In this document: positions 1 to 12,775 of the stretch, one piece after another | How positions within the stretch are numbered: the stretch's first letter is position 1 | Layout: each line of letters begins with the position of its first letter | Assembly: GCA_013397795.1 (NCBI GenBank) | Contig: VZTJ01003857.1 | Span: forward strand, 370,144 to 434,143 | Length of the DNA stretch: 64,000 nt | Direction: 5' to 3' | Source: Orthonyx spaldingii | Taxonomy: Eukaryota; Chordata; Aves; Passeriformes; Orthonychidae | Notes under the pieces: generated by a model | Databases searched by the model: none | The model's input: the letters and a program-made list of their open reading frames with translations, nothing else | What the model was told of the DNA's origin: nothing | Position numbers and translations under genes: made by a program

Positions 1-3000
1 GAAAAGTTTGAACTCTTTGAGTGAAGTTCTTGAGTCCCTCCTGCAGCCAGATCTCGTGTCTGTTCCTCCTCCTTGGAGGGGTAAATGCCTTTGAGGCAAA
101 ATGAACTCCAGTTCTTTCAGGATAAAACTTTCTGGGTGAACTCTTTATCCTGCCTTTTCTACTGGCTTTAATCCCCGGACATTGGGATCTGTGCCGATTT
201 CAGCTTCTGGTGTCTCGATTAACTCTGAAACGGAATCAAAGTGCCGTGGAGAAAAGTGAGACACAGAAATAGCTGCTGCTTGGTGACTTTTAGAGCCTCT
301 TGTGTCCCTGTCCCTGAAGAAGGTAGGTTATTAAAGGAGGTAAATACTCAGTGTCTGCATTTTCAAGGCTGTTTTTGTCCAAAAGCCAGCGCTGCCTTCA
401 GGCAGGAAGGATCCATCTCTGAGGCTTGGAGTCTGCTGTGGGAGAAAACACCTACAGAACTTGTCTGTGATCTGTAAACTGCATTGTTAACACAGAAATC
501 GGGGGAAATTAAACAATTTGACGTGGTGAACTTGGCTACGGCAGATGCTGATCCCTCAGTGTCTGCCCTTGGTAGGTTTGTAGTGAAACCAAGGAATCCA
601 GGAGGGCTGGAAGGGAGGAGCTTCCTTATCTCACAGCTACTTTGGCAGTACGGCTCTGTTTCCAAACTTTTTTCCCACTGATAAACACCTGAGTAAAGAA
701 GCACACCAGAATCTGTGAGACTGTTACCATTATCTTCAGTAATCGTTTTCTATTCATTTGTCCCTTTTTTCTTAGACTGCTGCACTTCTACATTTCACAG
801 CAACACCAAAAGGGTTGAAGGATAATTTTATTTGTTCACACATATTTCTGTAATGTAAATAAGAAGCAAATGCTACATAAAGTTAGCAACCTGTGGGTAA
901 TGATGATGTTTTTCTTCTTTCCCGGGAGAGTACAAGATTAAAAATTAAATTTGAAAAAATACTAACTGGGAAATTGCTGCAGAATTCCCCCATGTGAACT
1001 TGAAAGCATTTCTAGCTTTGGGACTGTAAACATAAAGCCAGTGCTGTGCTGGTTCTGTTATCTGATTTCCTAGAGGTCATCATTCATTAGCAAATGACTG
1101 TTGTGTGGTTTTACCCATTGGAAAAAAAATGCTGGAGGATTTCCTACCAACAAAATTGTAATTTGGCCACTTCTTCACATTTTTTCCGTAATTCTTTCAC
1201 ATTTTTATGTGTACATTTTCATAAGAAATACCTTGCTATCTGCTTGCAGCAAAATTTATTTGTAATAATTTCCTAGTATTTTCCAGTTACTTGATAATTT
1301 TTTTTTTATAATTAACTTTTAACCGTGCTTATTTAAGGGCTCTGCAAAAGAGATCAAATCAAATTACTCCCTTTTTAATCACTAAGTAATATTTAAAAAA
1401 TATTTTTCTAGTGAATAACACCCTCTGAGCAAGGGACTCACTTCTCCAGTCAGATCATGCTCTGTGCTGTGTGATTCATATTTTCCCAAAATAAAATGAC
1501 TCCTACAAACTCTAGTATCCATTTATGCCTACTATCCCATACAATCACACCCCAGTCTGTGTGACTTATAACTTGTTAAGAATACAATCAAGAGCTCTTG
1601 GTATTTTTTTTTTAATTAATTGAGTGTATAAATTAAAGATTTAGCTCCTCAAAACCTGTTGTTTCAATTTGTGACCTTAGTATACCAAGGTGCAATACAA
1701 CATCTGGCATGTTGGATGTTCAAAGGGGATATTTTCTATACAGCCCCACATAATTACCCTCATTCTTTATTTTTTATTCTTATATCCTATTTTATTTGTG
1801 TCCTAACCAGATATTTTTCCTTTGTGTTTCTTTAAAATGGGTACTTCGACCTATATTCTAAAATCTGTGTGTTGGATTAATTTTTGCTACTCAAGACAGG
1901 TTAACATTTTCTCACTCTGTAAAACGTTTAGCATCTTGGCCCTTGTTCTGTGATGTATTAGCAGGGTTGCATTTCAATCAGTCAACATTAAGGGCTGTGC
2001 TTTTACATGAGCATCTTGAGTTTCAGTGTAAGGGTTTAATTAAATAGCCTGTCCTAGAGCACAGAAGGTAAGAGAAATAATGGGAGCGGTGGGGAATGAA
2101 AGGATGAAATACAGAAATCTGTGCTGATACTCCAAATTCACCAGAAAGTAAGAAATTAAACAAACGGCTCTAATTACTCTAGAGAAAGGGAATTTGTCAT
2201 TCACACTTGAGCCATTTCAGGGCAGAAATAGAGGAGCTAGAACTCTTTAAGCAGCCAAAAAGCTCAGGAAAAGCTGAACAAAAAGTTCAGTTTCTGAGGA
2301 AACTGAAAAAAAGAAAATCATTTACAAGGAAATAGTGAGTCAGAAATCATGGAGAGCATTCAGATATGCTCAAAAAACGAGTAGATATCCAGAGAAAATA
2401 CATGTCAAAGATTTGAGCACAGAATGGCATGTTTAATGATGGAGTTTTGAACTGATGCAAAAGAAGAAATTGTAATCTTTTGTCTAGAAATCTCATGATC
2501 TTGAGCAAAAGTTACAGCAGCTGGGATTTAAAAAAATATTACAAGCAAAATATACGTGGCAAATTTTCAAATACAGACCATTGAGTAATGAAATTGGTTT
2601 ATTAATTTATTAATCCAGAACAAAATATGCATCTAAATCCCAGTATCAAGATACACTGAAGTTGCACAGGAGTGGCTCTGTTGCTTCAGCTGATGCAATG
2701 TGTGGATCATAGTGGATTTTATCCTGGTTTTTTCCCCTCTATCCCATTAGCTGGATTCTAACAAGCACAGTGGTTATAGCAAACCCATCATAGGTATATC
2801 CCACATTGCTTCTTTTGTGTGTTTTCCTGGAATTTTGGGTGTTTGCAGAAATAAAATGCACCTTTTGCCATTTTGGATTGGTTCAGTAACTGTTGATGTC
2901 GTGTTGTGACACCAATAGTCTCAGCCTTGAAAGGCCTGTGCAGCTTTAAAATAGTTTTCTGTCAAAGCAGAACCTCAGGATAACCAGGGGAGTCAGATAA

Positions 3001-6000
3001 ACCATGTCTTTGTTTCCCCCAGGATAGTTGTTATTTGGAAAAAATATCTCCTGCTGGAAACTTTTGCTGCAGAATTGCATGAGGGAAATTTTAGGAGAAA
3101 TCAGGATGATGATACGAATGGACACAGAGCAGGCTGTGAGAAACAGGAATCTGGGAGAGCTGCTGGGGTAAGAGAAGGTTTTAGGGTGAATTTCCAGTGA
3201 ATTTATTCATATGTGCTTGTAATGCTGCTGCTGAATGTCGAGTACCTATAGGGATAGATTTTTTTCTGTTTACTCCTGATTTTCTTTTTACTTATTGACA
3301 ACCCATGGATTCAAGAAGAAAATTCATAATTTCCTGTAGATATGGATCCAGAAAGAAAGTATTCGCTGTCAGAAGTATCCTAGGTAAAGAGTTGAGCTCA
3401 TTTATGAAGAAGATGATGTTATGAAGGAAAGCCTCATGAGATAAAAAAGCAGCAATCTCATTCAGAAAATATCTAGATATTACTGAGTAAAATACCATAA
3501 GCCTAATAACAACTTTCCCTAGTGTTTGAAAATTTATTTTTTTACCTTAATTAAATTTCCAAAGATAAAACCAACCAGCTCACTATTCTGTTAGAATAAC
3601 ATTATAACAAATGTGTGGATCACGCTTCACTAGAAAATCTTTTATGAAATATTGATGATAATAAAGGAGGACTGACTCCATGGCTTAGCATGAAAAAGCA
3701 TTGGTTTCACCGCTTTATTTCCAAGCTTGGCTTTCTGAAAATCAAATAAAACAATTAAGTGGATTTTCTTCAAAGTTCCAGAAAGTTTTCCCCATGGCCT
3801 CAGAGCAGGAAGGAGGAACTTCAGCCTGAGGACAACTTCTTAAGGAACTTTTAAGTAGCCGAGAAAACGATTTTAGCATGAAAGTGTAATCTCAACAGTA
3901 AGTTTAGTTTCACAGTACACAGGTTATAAAATTCCTGTTTTGATTATCCTGAAGTGCTTCCAAGACTTCAAAAGTTGAGGAAAAGTGGTTCTGTGAGCCT
4001 TAATCTCTTTACAATATGTTAGGCTTGAAAAAGCGCAAGACAGAGACGGGAGGAAAAGTCAAGATTTTATCAACGCCTGCACTTCCTGCAGTCGAAAGGT
4101 TTGTAGGATTCAGGTCTTCCTTCTCAGAGATGAGTAACTCAGAGGCTGCTGCCACCACCCTAATGATGGGATCGTTATACCTGGGTGAGAGAGTCAAGTC
4201 ACTGCTTTGTCATGAGAACCTTTTATCACAGAGCCAGAAATGGTGGCGTTGCTGTCTCCTTGTAGTCCTAATTTCGTACTCGTACCAATCAAAGGACTCC
4301 AGTTTTTCTTTCACTTGTAATGACATAAAGACAATTCTTCTATGCAGAGTGTGTAGCACATCAGCTGTTAGCTTCCCAAGACACAATTTGTACTCTTCCA
4401 CAGCTTAGAGGGGTTTGGAAATATCACCATGCCCGAGGAAACGGGTAAGAGCAGCCCTAAGGTCTGAAACCGCTGTTTGTGGCATGACTGACAGTGCCAT
4501 GGATACGAGTTTGTTACAGGAATTGTTCTTGCTGCAATGTCAGAAGGAACATGAAGGCACTCAGCAGTGTATGTTAACAGGAGAACAAGGAAATTTTAAA
4601 ATAGGAGAGGGGGAAATGAGAAAGAAGCAATAATGATACGTTATTTGACTCAGTCCTCACTGGGATAATTATTCTTGCTGGGATGCCAGTAGAGATGCAG
4701 AGTTTATGCAGGACAGGAAAACCACTGAGGCTTTGTGTTACCCCTCTCAGGTAATAACAGTGGCAAAGGACATCCCTTTGAACAAAAGTGTTTGGTGATT
4801 TTGTTGATTTACGCTACAAAAATTGAAGTGTAGGTAGGAATAGCTGCTACTGACCACAGTTCTTACAACATTGTGTGATATTAAACCTCTAATCATGCCT
4901 AGTATTGTAACTAATCACTGAGTGACTTTAACTTAAAGAAAGTCAAACACTTAAATAACACAAATAGGCAGCTGTAACACTTCAAATTCCCATTCTGTGT
5001 AAGAGAAAGCAAGAGCAGATGAAAATTTCTACCTTGGCTTGCACACAAATATCTCAGTATTCCTGTAGTCTTGGCCCATTTCATTGGACACTGGTAAATA
5101 AATAAATTGGATGAACAGAGATCACTGTGAGCCTTATACAAAAGGTTCTACATCAGTATAAGTATTAATTACACTAATTTGTGACACATGATTTTCAAAA
5201 GCCTAACAGATAAAAGCATTAAAACCATAAATCATTGATTTAATCTATTTCCAGGTAGTCCTTTATTTACTGTCCGCTCAATTAAAAATTGAGGTTAATG
5301 AATCTTTCAAATGTACTGTAATATTCTAGTATTCATTATTTCCCCCTGCCACCCCAGGTAAAAGTCTACCTTTTTTCTCTCCTCTCCATCCCTTTTTGCA
5401 TTAGAGAGGCACTTCTGAGTCACACCATATATTTTCATTTCTGAAAGTCACTGATAGCAGTTTTCCCATCTGCAATGATGTACAGAGAATGAGATGGCAA
5501 AAAGCCAGGCAGCAGTGGGAGCTGTGGAGAGCAAATGTGCAAGTTTTACCTCAAGTCTTACCTTACAGCTGTCTTTGCCTTTTGCTGCAGAAGTTACCTT
5601 CTTTCTCATCCATATCATGGCCATAAATCATCTTTTACTTAAGTTTTATTTCTAATAAAGCTCAGAATTCTGCTGAGAAACTTGCATTTCTGTCCCCATT
5701 TTTGAAATTTGCTGATTTGCAAATGAATGAGGTGTCATCCAAACATACCCAAAATTGGTAGCAATCATTGGAATGATTCATCATTTTTATGCATCACAGT
5801 GACAAATACAAAAAAAAATTCTTCCCCAGTGTTTTTGCTGAGTCCAATCCCATCCCCTGTTGTTACCTGCCTTCATAAAGTCTTTTCTCTTGTAGAGAAG
5901 AATTATTTCCAACATCTTCAAAGCAGGAGAAGAGCAATTTTTATTCCTTCCCTTTTGGTAATGTTTGACACAAAAGAGTTTGGCATTTTGCATGCTGGAG

Positions 6001-6899
6001 GTGAACATGTAAAACAAGGTGCTTGGTTGGGGTAAAATGATACATTTTCCTCCATCTTCACAGGCACAATGTCAGTGTCCATCAACCAGGGGTACGTCCA
6101 GGGCTTCTAACTTGACTGAACTTAGAACTACAACAGCTCAGGTTCTCTTAGAATTTAGGTGTTGCGTCTTCCTTCAAACTCTTTTTAGTGCTCAAGAGCA
6201 CCAAAAGTCTGTCTTGCATCATTTTGAGGGGTGTGGGGTGGTTTTTTGTCAGTTTTTTTTAAGAACTCAAGATGCTTTTTTAAATTTAGTCATTAATATG
6301 ATCTCCACTTCGTAGGCAATATCGTATTAGTGAACCTGAGGCAGAGGGAGAAAAAGGATCTGATCATTGTGATTTCCATCAGTGGTTCATCAGTGAGACT
6401 TTCAGACTCCTTGTTCCAATTTCTGGATTTTCACCATAATAGCTTTTGACTTTTGGTTAATTTGTTATTTGCACATCACTTAAAACAGTGCACTAGATAC
6501 AAGTGAGCAAAAAACTTTGAGCATTTAGAAACCATTAGATGCAGCCTACTCTTTACTATATATAAGCCAGTAAAAGTAAACATAGTAGACTTCCAGGATT
6601 AATTTTAAATAGCTAGAACCTTGCTAACATACAAGACAATGAATTTTGCCCAACTTTTGCCTTTGACTAATGGTTTAATCTTTTGCATGGCTATTGTCTG
6701 CACCCTCTGGGACAGCACAGTAGGGAGATGGACTTTCAGAATGTATTTATTGCCATACTGAAGTAGGAGAATCAGGCAAAATATGTGGGATACATCGACT
6801 CCGAGGATCCCTTTCTCTCTTGTGCATCTTTATAGGTACCTGCAATCTTTGCAGCTTGCCCTTGGATGCTTTCTGATAGCTTTATATAAGATAGAAAGT

Positions 6900-7343
6900 G
6901 TTAGAAAGCATCCAGAGGAGAGCTATGGAGATGGAGAAGGATCTGGAAGAAAAGTTGCATGAGGAGCAGCTGAGATCACTTGGTCTGTTCTGTCTGGGGA
7001 AGAGGAGACTGAGGTCAGACCTCATCAGGGTCTGCAGCTCTTCCCGAGGGACAGCTCTGATCTCTGCTCCTGTGACAGGGACAGGACCCAGGGAACAGCT
7101 GGAGCTGGGTCAGGGAAGGGTCAGGTTGGATATCAGGGAAAGGTTCTTACCCCAGAGGGTGCTGGGGCACTGAAGAGGCTCCCCAGGGAATGTTCACGGC
7201 CCTAAGGCTGCCAGAGCTCCAGGAGAGTTTGGACAACACTCTCAGGGACAGAGTGGGATTGTTGGGGTGTGTGTGCAGGGTCAGGAGTTGTATTTGATGA
7301 CCCTTGTGGGTCCCTTCCAACTCCAGATATAATTCTGTGGATC
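6900..7343 (+). mobile_element. CR1 LINE 3'-end fragment
   Basis: A 5'-truncated CR1 retroposon in sense orientation to CTNNA2. Hallmarks in order are gcatccagaggagagc, gaggagcagctgag, ggaagaggagactgagg, gaacagctggagctg, ggttggatatcaggga, gaggctccccagggaa and the tail gacccttgtgggtcccttcc ending in attctgtgg. It is diverged and noncoding. The 91-codon open frame inside it is fortuitous. It belongs to the same general CR1 type as the copy split by the LTR at 50.4-51.7 kb. Confidence 0.92.
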
Positions 7344-10300
7344 CTGGACAATTATGGGTAAAAAATGTCTTTTAGACAGGTCGTGATGAGTTGCACATGG
7401 TGAACCTCTGCAACGACCAAAGTCATGTCTGTGGCAAAAGCTTTTCCTCACAGAAGATGCTGCCGTTGCCTGTACTTCTAAATCTGCCCTCGGTTCCTTG
7501 CAGAGGGGATGCTGTGTGCTTGTAATTACCTTCTGCTGAGAGCTTGAAATGCTTCATTTACATCAAATCCTTCCCTTGTAACAACACCCTCATATCAAGT
7601 CTCTTTGAAAGTGAGACAACCAGTGGCACGTGTGTCTTAGGGGAGCATTGGCACTTCCCACCTCATGCAGGCTGAAGAGAGGTTTCCCTGATATTTGCTT
7701 TGAAGCTGCAGCCGAAGAATCACATCCTGCAGCCACTGCCTGTGGTCGGTCGGATCTTAACCTGTTTGAGCTCCCCAAGCTTCTTTGAGTTTGCAGTGTC
7801 TGTCAGAGATGCTCCTGTTTCCATCTTGTGTGCGTGGAAAGCTGTCTTGGCATGTAGCTGTAACACAACAGATGGGACTCAGCACATCTTGGCTGACCTC
7901 TACTCGCAGCATTTAAATAGATAAACTGGTTTTATTACCGTAAAATAAACTTCCAAGAACTTCTTACGCTCTAGACCAAGCTAACAAGTGCCAGCTGCAA
8001 CCCTGCAATTGGAATAGCTGAGGAGGACAGTTTTCACAGTGCTTTCGTGGGATTGGAAGATGTTTTTCCATTGACTTTAATGAGAACCAGAGGGATGAAA
8101 TGGCTGGAAAACTTAGGTTTTCTTCCAGCTAAGACGAGGAAGTGAACGCAACGTTGGTAGGAGCACACGTGGATTTTATTAGTAAGTGTTTGCAAAGTCA
8201 TACTCGTGTTTTTCACTGTCATTGGAAAGAGGCTGAGGACAAGCAGGGCTTGGAACACTGGGACCTGAAAAATTGTGCTGAAGAAATGGTCAGCACATTT
8301 CATCTCAACTCTGCCATTTTGGGAGTGTTTTCTTTGGTCTCACTGTTCTGCTGTTTTCAGCTCCTGATGCCCCCATTTCTCTGGGATTTACCCTCCTTTT
8401 AGGCTGATTGTAACACCGTTAGCTACCAGCTCTAAATCTTTAGCAGGCCAGCTTCTATTTTCTACCAGAGGCCTCCTGGACGAATTCAGGCACTCCACTG
8501 CAAAACTCAGGGATGCAATCCCCTCGAGAAATAAACACTAGAAGTTTATATATCCATTATAATGTAAAAGACAGGAGTTGCTAAAAAGCAGTTAAAAAGG
8601 ACTCTTGCCCTGTACACCTTGGCTTCTGAGAGAGGGACAAAGGTCTCAGTGGCATTTTCTTACCATTTCTCAACACTTGTTCTTTACAGGTGATTATTAT
8701 TACACCTTATCATGTCCTAGATTCATTTTTCATACGTGAATTTAGGCTCCCTCCTTTCAGCTCCTGTCCCATTTGTTGGGCTGGAGTGTGAATGCACTTG
8801 GCTGACACTGATTGGGCATTTGAATATTAAAAAATAAATAAATAAACAATAAATATATACATATAAAATCATAGAATCGTATTTTTAAAAAAATGCTTGA
8901 CACATTTTTTTAAAATGAGCAAAATTTATGGAATGCTTGTATTTTAAAAAACAATCTGACTGAGATAGCACAGCAGCATATTTGAACATTTGCTTGCTTT
9001 GGGCTGCTGTGAAAATATCATGGACTTTGTGGAAGGGCCTTTTTTCCTGTTTTTTTCAATTATACCAACTACAAATGTTGCACACACTGTTACAGATACA
9101 ACCAGATACAAGATCTGATTACAGAGACATTGGGAAACTGATTTTCCATGACCAGATGTGAGCACACTATTAAGTCTCGTTCTAGATGGCCTAATTATTT
9201 TTTTTTTTCAGTGTTTTCAAAAAAAGGACAAAGCAACTTTATGCATCTAAATAATACAGATGCTTTCAATAGAAGTTACTACAGTAGGGAGGTAGAAATC
9301 TATTTCTTTTACTCACTGATCCTGTTCCCTACAGCTTTTTGTTCTTGTTTTCATTCTTCCTGTGTGACTTTTCCTTCAGTAATACAATAAATAAAAACAA
9401 GCTCTTGTGTGTTCTTCTTCAGTCTTGTACTCTAATCATGGCATTTTTCTTGTAATACAGAATTGAAGATAAAAAAAAAAGCCCAGCTATATTTCTCTGC
9501 ATAAAGAAATGGAAATCTGAATCTTGCAAGAGGGACTTATTTAATCTTTATTGAGATGATTCATAGAGGGCTTGGAGGAGAGAGAAATAAAGGAAGAGTA
9601 TTGTGGCTTGAAACTCTCATTTCATAAGCAACTTCATTACAAAGTTAAGAATACAGCTTTGTTATATAAATAATCATCTTCAAGAAGTTCTTTTGATTAC
9701 ATTAAGTTTCATGTTTGTGCCTCATTCTGCAGTTCTGTCATACTTACGATAATTATCATTATTATTTTTTCATCTTGATGTCTAAGAGAGCCTGTCCTTG
9801 TGTTAGAAGACATTTAGGGCAGAATTAAAATTTTTAATTAATTAAATTCTTCTCTTCACATGATGTATGAGATCCTGCACTTACCAGCAGAGCAGAATAC
9901 TTGCTGTGAAGGTGGAGGGAGCTGCCTCTAAAGACAAACAAGGCTAAAACAGCAAACAAACCAAAAGCCTAAACAGGTGGCAATAAAAACCCTGCTCATA
10001 GGCTGTGTCAGAGAAATTAAGTGTGAGAAAGATACTAAATCATCATTCCAATTCTCTAATTATTCAATCAAATAATTTCAAATTCCAGTCCAATTTCTAA
10101 CCTGTAAAATCCAGAAAAATTCAAGCTCTATGTCAAAGAGCTATTTGGAAAGTGATTCCAGAATTTTATTCCCACAATGATCACAAATCTCCTAAATTTC
10201 GTTTTGAAAATCCTACCAGAATTTGAAGTCATTTTTTTTCTTCCCAAAGACTTACCTTGAATGCATTTATAAAACACTTCTGTAGCTTCCTCCAATGTCC

Positions 10301-12422
10301 TATTTCCCCAAACTTCCTGGGAGCTCTTTGTGCCTTGCAGTTTATGCTGCTCTTTTGACACATGTGAGTGTTCTAAGTGAGGTTCTGAAATTATAAATTA
10401 TAAATTAACAATTTATTGGATTTTCTTAAATGATCACTGTTTCTTCAACAGCTTTATCTGCTCCTGCCTTGGATGCTTTAGTTCTGATCGGGTTTGTTTA
10501 GCTTTTAAAACTGATTCCCCAAATATGAGTCTTACAATAGATTCTCATCTGTGCTTGTGACCTGTCAGGATTGTTCTAATTCCCTGTGACTGATCAGGCA
10601 ATAGAATTTCTGTTTCTCCTTAAGCTTTTCCCTGCTCTGCAGTTGCTTGCTCTGACGGGCATTGAGGTAATCCAGGTTTCTTTGGCAGTTCCTCAGTGAG
10701 TTAAGTCCAAGCCTTTTGGCCTTGTAGATATATCTATAATTCTGAATAAAAGAGCATCAGAGAGCTCATGCAAGAGCTGATTCAATGGAATTCTCGTATT
10801 TAACAGTGCAGACATGGAATAATATCTCTTTCTAAAGCAACCCTTTGCATCCCTTGTTACAGCAGTGAGTTGCATTTTAAGGGAAGATCTGCTGGGAACA
10901 CATGGATAATCTAAAGGGGCAGAGAGACAGTGTTTAATCATTTCTGGAAATCACTTTGTGCCTGGAGACTCTTGTGGCGCTGTGTTTGAAAAGAAAAGTT
11001 CCTTCCCAGAAAACTCTTGAAAAGTGCACAGGCAGGATAATCATGATAAGGCCAGGAGCAAGTGGTATTTAATATGATTTTTGGTTTTTTTCCCCCACAT
11101 ATTTTTTTGGTTATGCTGTTTCAACTATTTTACAACACACTGACGTGCATTTTGTCATGTCAGTACCCTGAAAAATCTCAGGAATTCATAAAATGTCTGT
11201 GAAGCTGGAACTCTCAGGTAATTGATGATAATGGTTTGATAAATATATCTGCATTTGCAGTGTGTGACTGTTAAGGCTGAAAAATGGCAGCATGGTGCAG
11301 CAAAATGTCAGTTCTGTGAAAAACAGGCAGAAATTTTCAGTGACAAGAGCACTGAAAAATAAGACAGCTCATTAAATGTTGTTGGTGATGTCAGATGCTA
11401 ATCTAAACACTAAGAAAATAGCCTTGATAACAAAGGGTAAAGCTGGCAGATAAAAAATTGGGTTTATTTAAAAATTACAAGGGGAGCCCCTGGGAAACTG
11501 ATGAATGAATCCGTAAAGCTGAACACAAAATTCTCCTGACCCCCTCTAACAAATGTACACTGGGGATGTTTAATACAGAAATGCATATTGGATAAATCTG
11601 GGTTTGAATTATTCTGGGAAAACCTGGAATTTGAGAGAAGCTGTGTGAAATATCTCCCATGAATGTTTTCCTGGTAAGAAACACACTTTCAGGTCAGCAT
11701 AAGCTATTTGTGAACGTTTGCTGAATTTGGCCAATAGGGATATACTTGGTGTCAACCTGAGACAATTTTTTGTGATTATATTTCTTTGCAGCCACCAAAC
11801 AGAAAAAAAAAATTATTTAAACAGCTCTATCTTTTGGCACACATTTAACACACAGATAGTCTGTCTGGCACAGTTTCTTTATTTTTGTTCTCTTGTTATG
11901 AAAGAATTTTCCTGAATCTGTCATATATGTTTATAATAAATCTCAACCCTCACCCATATATATTTTTTATTTAAATAGCAATAATGATCTGGAGGAAAGA
12001 CACAGGATAAATTACTGCATTAGTAATATCTTTTGAAATTGTGTGGGAATTCTTCCATATTTTAGAAACTTGGTCATGTTTCCTGCAGTAGTGTGTAATA
12101 TCAAACATAATGCCCTGACTAATTGCTGTTGGAACTATTTTACTCATCCCCCTCAGTTTTGTTTAGCTGATATATTCTTCATTTCCTTCCTTAAGCTGAA
12201 ATGTGGAAATGCCAGGGTTCCTTTGTAAACAACTGATAAACTCTGTTCTAAAAGCCACCAGAATTTTCTGGGGGGGAAAAAAATTTAATTGTGAGTTTGA
12301 TGAAAAACAGCATATGGATAATAGAGAAAATAAAGTTGATCCTGACACTGTATTTAATGCATACATTAGGGGAAAAATGCTATAACAGGATGATATGATC
12401 TTGGTTATTTCTTGAAGTAAAC

Positions 12423-12506
12423 TTTTTTTTTTTTTTTTTTTTTTTTATTTTTTCAAAGAACCCCAACTCTCCAGGAAAAAAGAANNNNNTTTTTTTTTTT
12501 TTTTTT
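12423..12506. other. Poly-T flanked assembly gap (5 N)
   Basis: Ns occupy 12485-12489. Left of them is a T24 run (12423-12446) followed by further T-rich sequence and then a short unique segment. Right of them is a T17 run (12490-12506). The unique segment left of the gap (cccaactctccagga) reappears in altered form right of it (cacaactgtccagga). This suggests a misassembled homopolymer region or a local duplication. Confidence 0.9.
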
Positions 12507-12576
12507 AATGTTCTCAGAGAGCCACAACTGTCCAGGAATGAAGGAAATAAATTTTCAGGTTCAATTTTCTGTGCTT

Positions 12577-12775
12577 GTCTTCCCTGTGAGGGTGGGGAGG
12601 CCCTGGCACAGGGTGCCCTGAGAAGCTGTGGCTGCCCCTGGATCCCTGGAAGTGTCCAAGGCCAGGCTGGACAGGGCTTGGAGCAACCTGGGATAGTGGA
12701 AGGTGTCCCTGCCCATGGCAGGGGTGGCACTGGATGATCTTTAAGGTCTTCTCCAACTCAAACCATTCTATCATT
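12577..12775 (+). mobile_element. CR1 LINE 3'-end fragment (passerine-like subfamily)
   Basis: Sense-oriented CR1 tail with gaggccctggcacagg, gctgtggctgcccctgg, gtgtccaaggccaggctgg, ggatagtggaaggtgtccc and a terminal accattctatcattc. It is closely similar to the copies at 48.5 and 60.2 kb. It lies immediately right of the poly-T and N gap region. Confidence 0.92.

Noticed and set aside
8868..8882. atcatagaatcgt, like the CR1 terminal octamer in reverse
   Set aside because: Only about 13 nt and not followed by CR1 body sequence.
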